DNA of 64,000 nucleotides from Bacillus sp. NTK034. GTDB taxonomy: Bacteria; Bacillota; Bacilli; Bacillales; Cytobacillaceae. Below the pieces are notes generated by a model, which was given only the letters and a program-made list of their open reading frames with translations, did no database searches and was not told where the DNA came from. The translations under genes were made by a program, and so were the position numbers. Numbering within the stretch: position 1 is the first letter of the stretch; the number at the start of each line of letters is the position of its first letter. The stretch lies in contig NZ_JAFKOJ010000006.1 of the NCBI RefSeq assembly GCF_017303275.1, positions 62,001 through 126,000 on the forward strand, written 5' to 3'. Shown piece by piece: positions 8,247 to 16,782 of this stretch.

Positions 8247-9554
8247 TTGGATAAACGGTTTGGTACCGTAACAATATTTTCTTCAGTTCAATGGCTATTT
8301 TTTATTTTTGCAAATACAGTGATGGTCCCGATCTCGGTTGGAACAGTGTTTGGGCTGCCGGGAGAAACGATTGCGATGATGCTGAGAACCTCGCTTATCT
8401 TTACGGGATTGGCGACCATTTTTCAAGGCTGGAAAGGACATCGCTATCCGCTCATGGAAGGCCATTCCGGCTTGCTGTGGGGAGTCATCTTAAACCTTGG
8501 CCTGTCGGCGTCGTCCCTTGGAATGAGCTATTCGGAAATCGGGGGAGGAATTGCGACAGGTGTACTCCTGGCATCTGCTGTCACGCTCATTCTCGCAGCC
8601 TTCAACGGCATCTCTCTGCTAAAATCGATATTCAGCCTGATGGTGATGTCCGTTTACCTGTTCCTATTAACCTTCCAGCTGATTTTCATCTTTTTCAAAG
8701 GCATGATGAAGGTCAGTGAACATGGCACCATTGATGTTCCCATCTCCCTTTATTCCTTTGCACTTGTTATTTTTGTGAGTCTATTAAAATTAAAAGGGAA
8801 CGCCGTCATCAGCAATTTTTCTATTTTAATTGGGTTGCTGGCAGGCTGGATCGGCTATGATCTCCTGTTTGCAGGTGAAGCGGTGCAGGGGGGAGCGTCC
8901 GGAGATGTGAGCTTTACACTTTTTCCGCTGGGACAGCCTAACCTTGAAATCGGTATTGTGGCAGTCACCTTTTTTGCCAGTCTGATGAATCTGAGCAATA
9001 CAGTCGCTTCGATCAGCTCCAGTGACCGTCTATTTAAAAAAGATTCCGGGAAGCGCGAGTACCGCGGATCGATTTTTATCACCGCAGTATTTACGGTGAT
9101 TGGAAGCGGGTTTGGCCTGGTGCCATATACGCCATTTACCTCATCGATCGGATTCCTTCAGAGTACGCGAATATTGATGAGAACACCATTCTTCATTGGC
9201 GGCGCGCTGTTGACGGTCATTGGCCTGATTCCGCACCTGGGTTCATGGCTGGCCGGCATGCCGGTAACAGTCGGGAACGCCGTGCTGTTTGTCGCGTACC
9301 TGCAGCTGTTCGGGACTGCTTTCAACAGCTTAAGCGGAAAAGTGTTCAACTCAGACACAATCTTCCGTTTAGCCGCACCCGTCCTGATCGGCATCAGCTT
9401 GATGAATACACCCGCTGCGGTGTTCGCAGAATTGCCGGTTTTGATTCAGCCATTCTTATCCAACGGGCTTCTAATGGGCGTCCTGATCTCCATTCTTCTT
9501 GAGAAAATGGTGAACTGGTCTGCGTTCGAACAGCTGGAATTGAAGAATAACTAG
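8247..9554 (+). CDS. NCS2 family purine/uracil permease
   Basis: A 435-residue carrier with about 12-14 membrane helices of the nucleobase-cation symporter-2 family, closest in feel to the B. subtilis YwdJ branch. The N-terminus FANTVMVPISVGTVFGL and the central LMNLSNTVASISSSDRLF correspond to the substrate-site regions, followed by GSGFGLVPYTPFTSSIGFL, equivalent to the conserved P-x-T-x-x-x-x-x-x-G loop. The substrate (xanthine, uracil or similar) cannot be told from sequence. The TTG start at 8247 has only a weak AAAGCGGTG upstream. No purine riboswitch is present. It ends in a bidirectional terminator. Confidence 0.82.
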   Translation: MDKRFGTVTIFSSVQWLFFIFANTVMVPISVGTVFGLPGETIAMMLRTSLIFTGLATIFQGWKGHRYPLMEGHSGLLWGVILNLGLSASSLGMSYSEIGGGIATGVLLASAVTLILAAFNGISLLKSIFSLMVMSVYLFLLTFQLIFIFFKGMMKVSEHGTIDVPISLYSFALVIFVSLLKLKGNAVISNFSILIGLLAGWIGYDLLFAGEAVQGGASGDVSFTLFPLGQPNLEIGIVAVTFFASLMNLSNTVASISSSDRLFKKDSGKREYRGSIFITAVFTVIGSGFGLVPYTPFTSSIGFLQSTRILMRTPFFIGGALLTVIGLIPHLGSWLAGMPVTVGNAVLFVAYLQLFGTAFNSLSGKVFNSDTIFRLAAPVLIGISLMNTPAAVFAELPVLIQPFLSNGLLMGVLISILLEKMVNWSAFEQLELKNN

Positions 9555-9580
9555 AAAAATCCCCTGTGAAGGGGATTTTT
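9555..9580. terminator. Bidirectional terminator
   Basis: AAAAATCCCC / GGGGATTTTT with a six-base loop. It serves the permease (+) and the converging AadK-like gene (-). Confidence 0.88.
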
Positions 9581-10458
9581 TAATAGATGGATGATACATC
9601 GGCAGGCAGGCTGCGGACATGCTTTAAAAATGCAGTTACATGCTTATCATCTTCATATGGGTACTCGAAGCCCAGCTTTTCTGCGACCTTGACTGCCGCT
9701 TTTCTGAAAAGGGAGCACATGGTAAAAAGGGCTTCCCATATGTGATTAAAATCGGCGTTTGAATAGGTGGATTCGAACTCCTCCCATACCTCGGCAGGAA
9801 GAAAATTGGGCAGATACTTGCCGGCTTTGCCAGCGCTCTTTGTAAAATCGGCTGCGATGCCGGCCTTCCATTCGAGCATTGTAATCAGCACATTGCGGTT
9901 GATCTGCTCATGCATAAACATCGCGTAAGTCAGCTCCCTGCGCCAAAGCCCTTTGCTGATATTCATTGTGATCCACCAAAATTCATTGCAGAGATCCGCA
10001 AACTCCTGAGCATCCGGCTCCTTAATGAGATAATCCCGGTCACTGGCTGGCGGCATGTATCCAATCAGCCCATCCTTATCAAGAAGCAGCACACTCAGAC
10101 TATCGGGCTCCAGCAGCTCCTCTATCTTTTCAGCTGGAATCAACGTCAGATCAATCCGGTTCCCGTCTATAAACTGCATCAAATAGGGGAAGCGGCCATG
10201 GCCGTCAGCAGGCGGCAGCACCTTCTCCTCCGGCATCTGCATCATAACCCGCTCACCAAATACATCCACCCAGCTATGATCATAGGTAAAGGACTCCATT
10301 TTCCTAACTATGTACACAATATCGTAATCCTGAAAAATATCCTTCCTCACATTCGGATTCGCGCGCGAGCCATTCAGAATAACCGCGCGCACCCGCACAT
10401 CCTCACGGGCTGTTGATAAAATCAGATTCATCATATCGGTTTCGGTTCTTGACTTCAT
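9580..10458 (-). CDS. AadK-like aminoglycoside 6-adenylyltransferase
   Basis: A 292-residue protein of the ANT(6)/AadK family, which transfers AMP from ATP to the 6-hydroxyl of streptomycin. The nucleotidyltransferase signature is intact: GSRANPN (about 29-35) then FQDYDIVYIV with the metal-binding aspartates, and RIDLTLIP for the third acidic residue. The C-terminal helical domain (FWWITMNISKGLWRRELTYA) matches the family. Such genes are common intrinsic features of Bacillus chromosomes. Nothing around it suggests a mobile resistance island. The start is an ATG with GGAGGC upstream. Confidence 0.85.
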   Translation of the reverse strand: MKSRTETDMMNLILSTAREDVRVRAVILNGSRANPNVRKDIFQDYDIVYIVRKMESFTYDHSWVDVFGERVMMQMPEEKVLPPADGHGRFPYLMQFIDGNRIDLTLIPAEKIEELLEPDSLSVLLLDKDGLIGYMPPASDRDYLIKEPDAQEFADLCNEFWWITMNISKGLWRRELTYAMFMHEQINRNVLITMLEWKAGIAADFTKSAGKAGKYLPNFLPAEVWEEFESTYSNADFNHIWEALFTMCSLFRKAAVKVAEKLGFEYPYEDDKHVTAFLKHVRSLPADVSSIY

Positions 10459-10587
10459 AGGGCCTCCTGGATTGTTTGGTCGTACTATTAAGATACTTTT
10501 TTTAGGGGAGAATTCCTGCTATTTTCATTATAAACCCGAAAAAAGCAACTGAGCGGGAGGGAGGGGGTTCAGTATTTCTGATTGTTA

Positions 10588-10746
10588 TTAATTTGGATTA
10601 ACTCCCATATTTCATGGTGCATCTCTCATATGGTCGCTAATGATTTGGATTAGCTCCCATTTTTCTTGATGGATCTCTCATATGGTCGTTAATGATTTGG
10701 ATTAACTCCCATATTTCTTGATGAATCTCCCTTTTCGTCGTTATTC
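10588..10746. repeat. Tandem array A, 52-bp period
   Basis: The unit begins ATTTGGATTAACTCCCAT and ends with CTCATATGGTCGTTA. Unit starts fall at 10591, 10643 and 10695, exactly 52 bases apart, with a decayed fourth unit. It is non-coding on both strands. Confidence 0.85.
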
Positions 10747-10758
10747 ATTGAGATTAAA

Positions 10759-10885
10759 TAATTGGCACCAGATTCAGACAAATAGTTGCCATGAAGCTCT
10801 CATGAAGCCGAAAAAGAACCAGAGTCAAGAAAAATAGTCGCCATGAAGCCATTTAAACTATCAGAGCCAGCAACCTGCTGCCATA
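10759..10885. repeat. Tandem array B, about 51-bp period
   Basis: Core words ACCAGA...TAGTTGCCATGAAGC at 10767 and ACCAGA...TAGTCGCCATGAAGC at 10818, with a third decayed unit near 10866. It lies directly next to array A but has a different sequence. Confidence 0.7.
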
Positions 10886-10943
10886 AAATTTCCATACACA
10901 AAAAAGAATCAGGCACCTTCCAAGTACCTGATCCCCCATCCAA

Positions 10944-12428
10944 TTAAGCATGCACCAATTTCACTTGCTGCTTCAAAATCTTCCCGCTCGCATTCCGCGG
11001 CAGTTCATCCACAAATGAGTAAATACGCGGACATTTAAACTCAGCAAGGTGTTCAGCAGCAAATGCACGCAATTCCTCTTCAGAAGCATCTCCCTTCAGC
11101 ACGACGACAGCTTTGACGGTCTCACCCCATTCTTCATGCGGCACACCGACCACACAGGATTCCAAAACAGCTTCATGCTTCGCGAGTACTTCTTCGATTT
11201 CACGCGGATAAATGTTGACGCCGCCCGAAATGATGACATCCTTTTTACGGTCCACAATATAAAAGTAGCCATCCCTATCCCGATAAGCAATGTCCCCGGT
11301 ATAGAGCCAGCCATCCTTCATCGCCGCGTTCGTTTCTTCCGGGTTATTGTCATATCCCAGCATGATGCTGTCGCCAGTCAGAAGAATCTCGCCGTATTCA
11401 TTAGGGTCTGTATCTGTGCCATCCGGCCGGACCACCCGGATTTCCATATTAACCGTCGGATTTTTGCCGATGCTTCCGGCCTTTTCCAGATGTTCATCCG
11501 GATATAATAAAATTCCATTCGGTCCCGCTTCCGTCAGACCGTAAACCTGATAGAAGTTTTCGTTTTGAAATGCTTTTTTTACATGATGATAGGAGGCAAG
11601 TGCCAGCGGACCACCGCCATATGCAAAAACACGCATGCTGGATAAATCATAAGTAGGCAAATCCGGATCCTTGGCCGCAAGCAAATAGGCAACCGGAGCC
11701 GCAAATGAGAAGGTCGTCTTTTCCTCCTGAATCCAGTTCAAGAAGCCTTTAGGCGTAAAGTCCCCGATCACATGGGTTGCGCCGCAATAAAACCCGCTCA
11801 TGAAGAAAGTATTCAATGGAGCAGAGTGGGAGAGCGGCATCAGGGTAAGCATGGAGTCTTTATGCGACAAGCTGAAATTAACTGAAACTGCCGAGGCGAT
11901 TGCCAAAATGCGTTCATGGTTAAACACCACTCCTTTTGGCGTCCCGGTTGTTCCGGATGTAAAAAGAATCTCGCAGATATCCAGCGAATCAATCGGCACA
12001 TCGAGATTCCCGTCAGAAAAATGAGCAGAAGCCTCTGCCGCATTCTGAATCGAAAAATAGAAATTCAAATTCTCTTTTAACGAATTCACCGTTTCAGCAA
12101 GCTCATTCTCATACAGAACCCCAGCAGCATTCGCATTTTGAAAAATAGCCCCCAGTTCCTTCGGTATCAAACGGATATTCATCGGCATCGGAATGGCGCC
12201 GATTTTCATGCAGGCAAAAAAAGCAAAAAAGAAGTGCTCATTATTGCGCGACATCACCGCCACACAATCGCCGCGCCGGACTCCTTCTTCCTGAAGATAT
12301 CGTGCCAGCCTGTTGCATGTGCGGTTCATGTCACCATATGTCAGGCGGTTTGACGCCGTAATAAAGGCGTCCTTTTCAGGAAACTTCCTTGCGTTTCTTT
12401 CCAATACTCCGTGAATCGTTGCTCCCAC
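10944..12428 (-). CDS. Fatty acyl-CoA synthetase (AMP-forming)
   Basis: A 494-residue ANL-superfamily ligase that activates a carboxylic acid to its acyl-CoA through an acyl-adenylate. The P-loop-like motif ILFTSGTTGTPKGV (about 155-168), YGLTEAG (about 296-302), the YTGDIAYRD motif and the C-terminal catalytic lysine in PRNASGKILKQQ are all present. Length and motifs fit medium/long-chain acid ligases. The GTG start at 12428 has AAGGGGC upstream. It lies just downstream of the MerR gene on the same strand and opposite the AidB-like dehydrogenase, so the three form one fatty-acid-related locus. Confidence 0.87.
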   Translation of the reverse strand: MGATIHGVLERNARKFPEKDAFITASNRLTYGDMNRTCNRLARYLQEEGVRRGDCVAVMSRNNEHFFFAFFACMKIGAIPMPMNIRLIPKELGAIFQNANAAGVLYENELAETVNSLKENLNFYFSIQNAAEASAHFSDGNLDVPIDSLDICEILFTSGTTGTPKGVVFNHERILAIASAVSVNFSLSHKDSMLTLMPLSHSAPLNTFFMSGFYCGATHVIGDFTPKGFLNWIQEEKTTFSFAAPVAYLLAAKDPDLPTYDLSSMRVFAYGGGPLALASYHHVKKAFQNENFYQVYGLTEAGPNGILLYPDEHLEKAGSIGKNPTVNMEIRVVRPDGTDTDPNEYGEILLTGDSIMLGYDNNPEETNAAMKDGWLYTGDIAYRDRDGYFYIVDRKKDVIISGGVNIYPREIEEVLAKHEAVLESCVVGVPHEEWGETVKAVVVLKGDASEEELRAFAAEHLAEFKCPRIYSFVDELPRNASGKILKQQVKLVHA

Positions 12429-12458
12429 TTCAATCAGCCCCTTTTAATAAGAATAATT

Positions 12459-12848
12459 TTATGTTTTCACCCGGCTGTTTTCATATTTTTCTTTGTAAGT
12501 CAGAATGTCTTCCCGCAGCATTTGCAGCTGTATGATCTGCTCCTCGATTTCCTTTAGCTTGCTGTCAGCGAATGCAATAATCCTGCTTTTTTCCGCTTCA
12601 CCTTCCGGATTTGATTCATAGAGACCAATCATCTCCTTGATTTCCTGGAGGCTGAAGCCGAGCTTTTTTCCGCGCAGAATCATCTTCAGGCGCCGCCGCT
12701 CCCGATTCGTATAGCTGCGCTGCTTGGTCAGGCTGTCCCGATTTTCTGATGTCAGCATGCCAATTTCCTCGTAATAGCGGATTGTTCTTGAGCTGATATC
12801 AAACATCGTGGCAAGCTCACTGATGGTAAAAACCTTTTCCTCTGTCAT
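12459..12848 (-). CDS. MerR family regulator of the acyl-CoA locus
   Basis: A 129-residue MerR regulator with the HTH FTISELATMFDISSRTIRYY, the wing RSYTNRERRRLKMILRGKKLGFSLQEIKEMI, and a C-terminal coiled coil (LKEIEEQIIQLQMLREDILTY). It resembles the LiuR branch, which controls branched-chain and fatty-acid degradation genes in response to acyl-CoA intermediates; that link is from family knowledge. It is divergent from the acyl-CoA dehydrogenase, with a dyad overlapping the promoter between them. Confidence 0.85.
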   Translation of the reverse strand: MTEEKVFTISELATMFDISSRTIRYYEEIGMLTSENRDSLTKQRSYTNRERRRLKMILRGKKLGFSLQEIKEMIGLYESNPEGEAEKSRIIAFADSKLKEIEEQIIQLQMLREDILTYKEKYENSRVKT

Positions 12849-12862
12849 TTATGTATCCTCCT

Positions 12863-12894
12863 AGTTGACGTTAACGTTAGCTTAGTTTTATAAT
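12863..12894 (+). promoter_or_regulatory. MerR-controlled promoter with dyad operator
   Basis: TTGACG (12865-12870) and TATAAT (12889-12894) are 18 bases apart. The palindrome ACGTTAACGT (12868-12877) overlaps the -35 and spacer, as MerR-family operators do. It drives the acyl-CoA dehydrogenase gene and could also control the divergent regulator. Confidence 0.75.
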
Positions 12895-12941
12895 AATTCT
12901 GAAAATTATATTCTGTCAATTAAAAAAGGAGTGATTTTTCC

Positions 12942-14555
12942 ATGAATATTACTTCCCGGGACGTGCAGACAAGAGGAAAGAATACGTACTCATTTGATGA
13001 GTTTTTAGAGAAGCGCAGCGATCTGGATTGGTATAAGGATGATCCATTTTTGCAAAAAGCCCTGAAGAAATATGCAGACCTACAATACGAGCAGATACAT
13101 AAAGAGCTTTTGGATTTTTCTCCTGCTGTTTCTTCCAAATGGAACACCCTTGCAGAAAGAGCGGCAAGGCCGGAAGTCCGCCCATATATGCTTCATTTTG
13201 ATGCCTTCAATCACCGCATTGACCGTGTCGTCCGTCCAATGGAAACGCATCAGCTGGAAAAAGAAGTGTTCGGTGCAGGGCTTTTTTCCAGCCAAATGAC
13301 ATCCTGGGAAAGTTTCGCAAAGCGCATGCTGATTCATCAGCTGGGGGAGGCAGGTGTCGCCTGTCCGCTGACTTGTACGATTGGATTAATTGCACTCCTT
13401 GAACAATATCCGAATGAAGATATCCCAGAGCTGGAGCAAATTTTACAGCATACAAAAGAGGGGCTGGACGGGGACTTTGCAATCGGTGCCCAATTCATGA
13501 CGGAGATTCAGGGCGGTTCCGATTTGCCTGCCAATGTGCTTGAGGCCGTTTCAGAAGGAAAAAACTATCGGCTGTACGGCAATAAATTTTTCTGTTCGGT
13601 TGCCCATGCCGACTATTCGGTAGTCACCGCGAAAATTTCCGGCACTGATAAAGTGTCGACATTCATTGTTCCGTCATGGCTTCCAGGGGATAAGGAAAAG
13701 GAGGTACGCAATGGCTATGAAATCAACCGCATCAAGTGGAAAATGGGCACGGCCGAGCTGCCGACAGGAGAGTTCCAGTATAATGGGGCGCTGGCTTATC
13801 CGGTTGGACCGGCAGGAAAAGGGGTGGCAGTGGCAGTCGGCATAGTCCTGACATTATCGCGGCTTGAAATCGGAATTGCCTGCGCAGGATTCATGCTCCG
13901 TGCTGCCCGGGAAGCCAGTCTCTATGGTGATTTCCGGTCCGTTTTTGGCAAGAAGGTAAAAGATTATCCGCTATCTGCAAGAACGCTGAAAAAAATTGAA
14001 AACACCGCACAGCGTACCGCGGCAGGCGCTTTTAAAATCTATGACCTGTTTCTGCGCCTGAATCAGCCACTGAATGCAGGGATTCCGGTAGATCAGCCGC
14101 TTGAACAGAGAAAACAGCTGTTTAACCTGAGGGAGCTTGTGCTGCTGCAGAAAATCTGTGCAACGTATGAAGGAGCAGAGGTCCTGCGCGATGCCATATC
14201 TGTCTTTGCCGGCCATGGCGTCATGGAGGAATTCTCCTCACTGCCGCGCATATTCCGGGATGTTGCCGTCAATGAACAGTGGGAAGGCCCGCGCAATCTG
14301 CTGCTGACGCAAATTTACCGCGATATTCAGAGAGTGGCAAACTGGTATCCGCCAGCTGATTTTGTGGCGAACGTTCTGGAAGGTGCTTCTCAGGAAACGA
14401 TTGCTGGATTTTCAGAGCAGCTGACTGATCTTCTGCAGCGTCCGGTGTGCGGGGAAGTCAGCGAAGCCTCCATGGAAGCGGCTGAAGAGTGGGATGTGTT
14501 CTGCGATTCCTTTTTTAAAGCATATCAGACGATTGCGCTGGAAGAATTGCAGTAA
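12942..14555 (+). CDS. AidB-like acyl-CoA dehydrogenase
   Basis: A 537-residue flavoprotein of the acyl-CoA dehydrogenase fold. The long N-terminal extension and the QFMTEIQGGSDLPANV motif place it with the AidB-like group and not with ordinary 380-residue dehydrogenases. Other family segments are LYGNKFFCSVAHADYSVVTAK (FAD contact), NRIKWKMGTAELPTGEF, and VFAGHGVMEEFSSLPRIFRD with NEQWEGPRNLLL near the C-terminus. The substrate is unknown; linkage to an acyl-CoA ligase suggests an unusual acyl-CoA. AAAAGGAGTG precedes the ATG. The promoter is controlled by the divergent MerR. Confidence 0.88.
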   Translation: MNITSRDVQTRGKNTYSFDEFLEKRSDLDWYKDDPFLQKALKKYADLQYEQIHKELLDFSPAVSSKWNTLAERAARPEVRPYMLHFDAFNHRIDRVVRPMETHQLEKEVFGAGLFSSQMTSWESFAKRMLIHQLGEAGVACPLTCTIGLIALLEQYPNEDIPELEQILQHTKEGLDGDFAIGAQFMTEIQGGSDLPANVLEAVSEGKNYRLYGNKFFCSVAHADYSVVTAKISGTDKVSTFIVPSWLPGDKEKEVRNGYEINRIKWKMGTAELPTGEFQYNGALAYPVGPAGKGVAVAVGIVLTLSRLEIGIACAGFMLRAAREASLYGDFRSVFGKKVKDYPLSARTLKKIENTAQRTAAGAFKIYDLFLRLNQPLNAGIPVDQPLEQRKQLFNLRELVLLQKICATYEGAEVLRDAISVFAGHGVMEEFSSLPRIFRDVAVNEQWEGPRNLLLTQIYRDIQRVANWYPPADFVANVLEGASQETIAGFSEQLTDLLQRPVCGEVSEASMEAAEEWDVFCDSFFKAYQTIALEELQ

Positions 14556-14563
14556 AAAAAGAT

Positions 14564-14591
14564 GCCTGGCGGAAGCCCGCCAGGCTATTTT
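14564..14591 (+). terminator. Terminator of the AidB-like gene
   Basis: GCCTGGCGG (14564-14572) pairs with CCGCCAGGC (14577-14585), tail TATTTT. Confidence 0.8.
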
Positions 14592-14614
14592 AGTAACTTA
14601 ATCGGGAAAATTTA

Positions 14615-14712
14615 CAAATGTCCGCGAAATTTTTAATATAACTGCGAAAAAATAAATATATCCTCGAAATGCTCGATATAACCGCGAAATCTAAATATCT
14701 TATCCGAGAAAC
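14615..14712. repeat. Tandem array C, 20-bp period
   Basis: The core CGCGAAAT (variants TGCGAAAA, CTCGAAAT) begins at 14623, 14643, 14663 and 14683, with a decayed copy at about 14704. Spacing is exactly 20 bases. It lies between two converging genes. Confidence 0.85.
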
Positions 14713-14714
14713 GG

Positions 14715-14969
14715 TCAATGCTTAATCCGATAGATAACCGATGCCAGGAAATTAGCCAGAAAAAAGACCGGGTTTCCCTGGATGTTCTCATGCACAACCA
14801 GTTCGCCTGCTCCCATATTGTCGTACATCTCTCCCTGCGTTTTTCCCTTCGCTTTATTTTTGGCTTCTTCCTTTTTTAAAGTGGTCAAAAAGCGGTATTG
14901 CGTTGGCAGGATTAGGAGAGAAAGCAATACATACAGGCCGAGAATTCCCCAAAAAATGTTTAAAAGCAT
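14715..14969 (-). CDS. DUF3949 family small membrane protein
   Basis: An 84-residue protein: an N-terminal membrane helix (MLLNIFWGILGLYVLLSLLI), a basic cytoplasmic middle, and a second hydrophobic stretch NPVFFLANFLASVIYRIKH. The pattern QYRFLTTLKKEE...GEMYDNMG...HENIQGNPVF fits DUF3949, a Bacillus family of unknown function; the match is from memory. The ATG at 14969 is chosen because GGGAGGGG lies five bases upstream. It is a single gene. Confidence 0.65.
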   Translation of the reverse strand: MLLNIFWGILGLYVLLSLLILPTQYRFLTTLKKEEAKNKAKGKTQGEMYDNMGAGELVVHENIQGNPVFFLANFLASVIYRIKH

Positions 14970-15113
14970 CAAGTCCCCTCCCAGGAATATTAATTCCATT
15001 TTACACCAAATTCTTCGTGTTTGTATTTTAGAACATATGTTCTTTGTCTATGCATAAATCCGCCGCTTCCAAAATAAGATGAAATATCATCCATGAAAAG
15101 AGGCGATCCATAC

Positions 15114-15485
15114 ATGATTACAAAAGAGATGCTGGTCCGGTTTGATGAGCTGAACCGCAGGAAAAAGGATTTGGAAGCCGAGCTCGATAAACTCAAAGAC
15201 ATGTTCCACCAGTATTTCGATACAGCGTTGGGACAGAATGAAAAAGGGGAAGTGAGGATTGAAGGCTACCGGTTGCAGAGGCAGATTAGAAGAATGGAAA
15301 AGTTTGATCCGGAAGCAACGGTGAAAAGACTGGAAGAATTGAACTTGCCGGAGTTAATTTTAAAAAGACCGGATGAAAGTAAAATAAAATCGGCACTGGA
15401 CCTTCAATTATTAAAGGAAGCGGACCTGGATGGATGCAGAATTTCAAAGACGACCGCCGCTCTCCTGATTAAAAAGATGGATTAA
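15114..15485 (+). CDS. Coiled-coil hypothetical protein
   Basis: A 123-residue soluble, highly charged protein. Residues 8-35 form a clear coiled coil (FDELNRRKKDLEAELDKLKD), followed by an RLQRQIRRMEKF helix and a helical C-terminus with EELNLPELILKRPDE. I do not recognise a family. The ATG at 15114 is preferred over 15093 because AAAGAGG precedes it. There is no clear terminator between it and the TipA-type regulator that follows 100 bases on, but that gene has its own promoter. Confidence 0.6.
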   Translation: MITKEMLVRFDELNRRKKDLEAELDKLKDMFHQYFDTALGQNEKGEVRIEGYRLQRQIRRMEKFDPEATVKRLEELNLPELILKRPDESKIKSALDLQLLKEADLDGCRISKTTAALLIKKMD

Positions 15486-15506
15486 TCATTTTTTTATAAA
15501 AAGTGT

Positions 15507-15537
15507 TTGACCTTCACGCTGCGTAAAGGTGTATCGT
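15507..15537 (+). promoter_or_regulatory. MerR-type promoter with 19-bp spacer and operator
   Basis: TTGACC (15507-15512) and TATCGT (15532-15537) are 19 bases apart, the hallmark spacing of MerR-activated promoters. The inverted repeat ACCTTCACG (15510-15518) / CGTAAAGGT (15522-15530) fills the spacer. It is probably the autoregulated promoter of the TipA-like gene. Confidence 0.85.
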
Positions 15538-15585
15538 AAGAAACAGAAAGTACTTTCTAAAACTTTTCGAAGAGAGGATCATCGC

Positions 15586-16347
15586 ATGGAATACACAGTC
15601 CAGAAGCTCGCTCAGCTGGCTGGGGTCAGCTCGAGGACCCTCAGGTATTATGATGAAATTGGCATTCTTAAGCCGGCAAGAGCCAATTCGTCAGGATACA
15701 GGATCTATGGCCAGCAGGAAGTTGACAGACTGCAGCAGATTCTGTTTTACAGAGAACTTGGCGTCAGCCTTGAACAAATTAAGGAAATTATCACAGCACC
15801 CGCTTTCGATGCTGCAGATGCACTGAAGGAGCACCGCGAGAAACTCCTTGAGAAAAGAAAACAGCTCGATCTGCTTATTACGAATGTAGAAAAAACCATA
15901 GCGTCAGCAGAAGGAGGAACGACCATGTCAGACAAAGAGAAGTTTGAAGGATTCAAAAAGAAAATGATTGAAGATAATGAGGAACAATATGGAAAAGAGA
16001 TCCGTGAGAAGTATGGCGATGAGACGGTTGATAAGTCCAATGCTAAACTAATGAACATGACCCAGGAGGAGCATGAGGCCGTAACCAAACTGTCCGAAGA
16101 AGTGAACAGTACTTTAGCACAAGCCATGGAAACAGGCAATCCGGCAGGCGAGCTTGCACAAAAAGCGGCTGATCTGCACAAGCAGTGGATCACATTCTAT
16201 TGGAGTGAATACAGCAAAGAGGCCCACGCCGGCCTGGCGGAAATGTATGTGGCAGATGAAAGGTTTAAAGCCTATTATGAAAAAATTCGTCCAGGTGCAG
16301 CTGAGTTTTTAAGAGATGCGATTAGCATCTATACTGGACAGCAATAG
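15586..16347 (+). CDS. TipA/Mta-like MerR regulator with TipAS domain
   Basis: About 253 residues. The N-terminal MerR HTH is typical (YTVQKLAQLAGVSSRTLRYYDE, then SGYRIYGQQEVDRLQQILFYRELGVSLEQI), followed by a coiled coil. The C-terminal 140 residues (from about GTTMSDKEKFEGF) form the TipAS antibiotic-recognition domain. In TipA and Mta this domain binds thiopeptides or other drugs and switches on multidrug genes. The ATG at 15586 has AGAGAGGATC upstream. Its promoter has the classic stretched spacer and a matching dyad, so it is likely autoregulated. Confidence 0.9.
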   Translation: MEYTVQKLAQLAGVSSRTLRYYDEIGILKPARANSSGYRIYGQQEVDRLQQILFYRELGVSLEQIKEIITAPAFDAADALKEHREKLLEKRKQLDLLITNVEKTIASAEGGTTMSDKEKFEGFKKKMIEDNEEQYGKEIREKYGDETVDKSNAKLMNMTQEEHEAVTKLSEEVNSTLAQAMETGNPAGELAQKAADLHKQWITFYWSEYSKEAHAGLAEMYVADERFKAYYEKIRPGAAEFLRDAISIYTGQQ

Positions 16348-16355
16348 AAACGAAA

Positions 16356-16384
16356 GCGGCTGGCTCTGCCAGCTGCTTTTTTTT
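16356..16384 (+). terminator. Terminator of the TipA-like gene
   Basis: GCGGCTGGC / GCCAGCTGC with a three-base loop and T8. Confidence 0.88.
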
Positions 16385-16454
16385 GTGAAAACTGTATGCT
16401 GCGCTGCTGCCGGTTATTGTGTTGTTTTGGTTTATAATTGTGTTGTTCTTTATT

Positions 16455-16655
16455 TTGATTATGCCGTCCGCCATGTTAATTGCATCGATATCACCAGAAA
16501 TTGCGCTGCCATACCAGATATGCGCCGCTGCATCCAACAAATGCGCCCACCCGCATCATGATTGCGCGTTAAATGCGTCCACATCACTAGTAATTGCGCC
16601 ATCACGCCAGATATGCGCCGTTTCAATCACCTATCCCCACCATATTGCGCCCATA
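16455..16655. repeat. Degenerate array E, about 20-bp period
   Basis: The core ATTGCGCC/ATGCGCC recurs near 16480, 16500, 16520, 16541 and 16561, then after a phase shift at 16593 and 16613, and again at 16644. The 400-base gap 16385-16782 holds no convincing gene; short open frames here are by-products of the repeat. Confidence 0.65.
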
Positions 16656-16782
16656 GTAGAATATCTGCACCTACCCCGCAAACCCGCCAATATTTCATTA
16701 AAACCATCGGCTTACTGTATGTAACTACTTCCATGGGGAAAGATGAGTATGAAGATACCAACTCGGGTGGACAGGTGATAAA

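Noticed and set aside
9580..10458. Acquired resistance island around the AadK-like gene
   Set aside because: No transposase, integrase or composition change; the gene has a normal terminator and neighbours, as in intrinsic aadK.
12138..12353. Plus-strand frames inside the acyl-CoA ligase gene
   Set aside because: Shadows of a gene with full catalytic motifs on the other strand.
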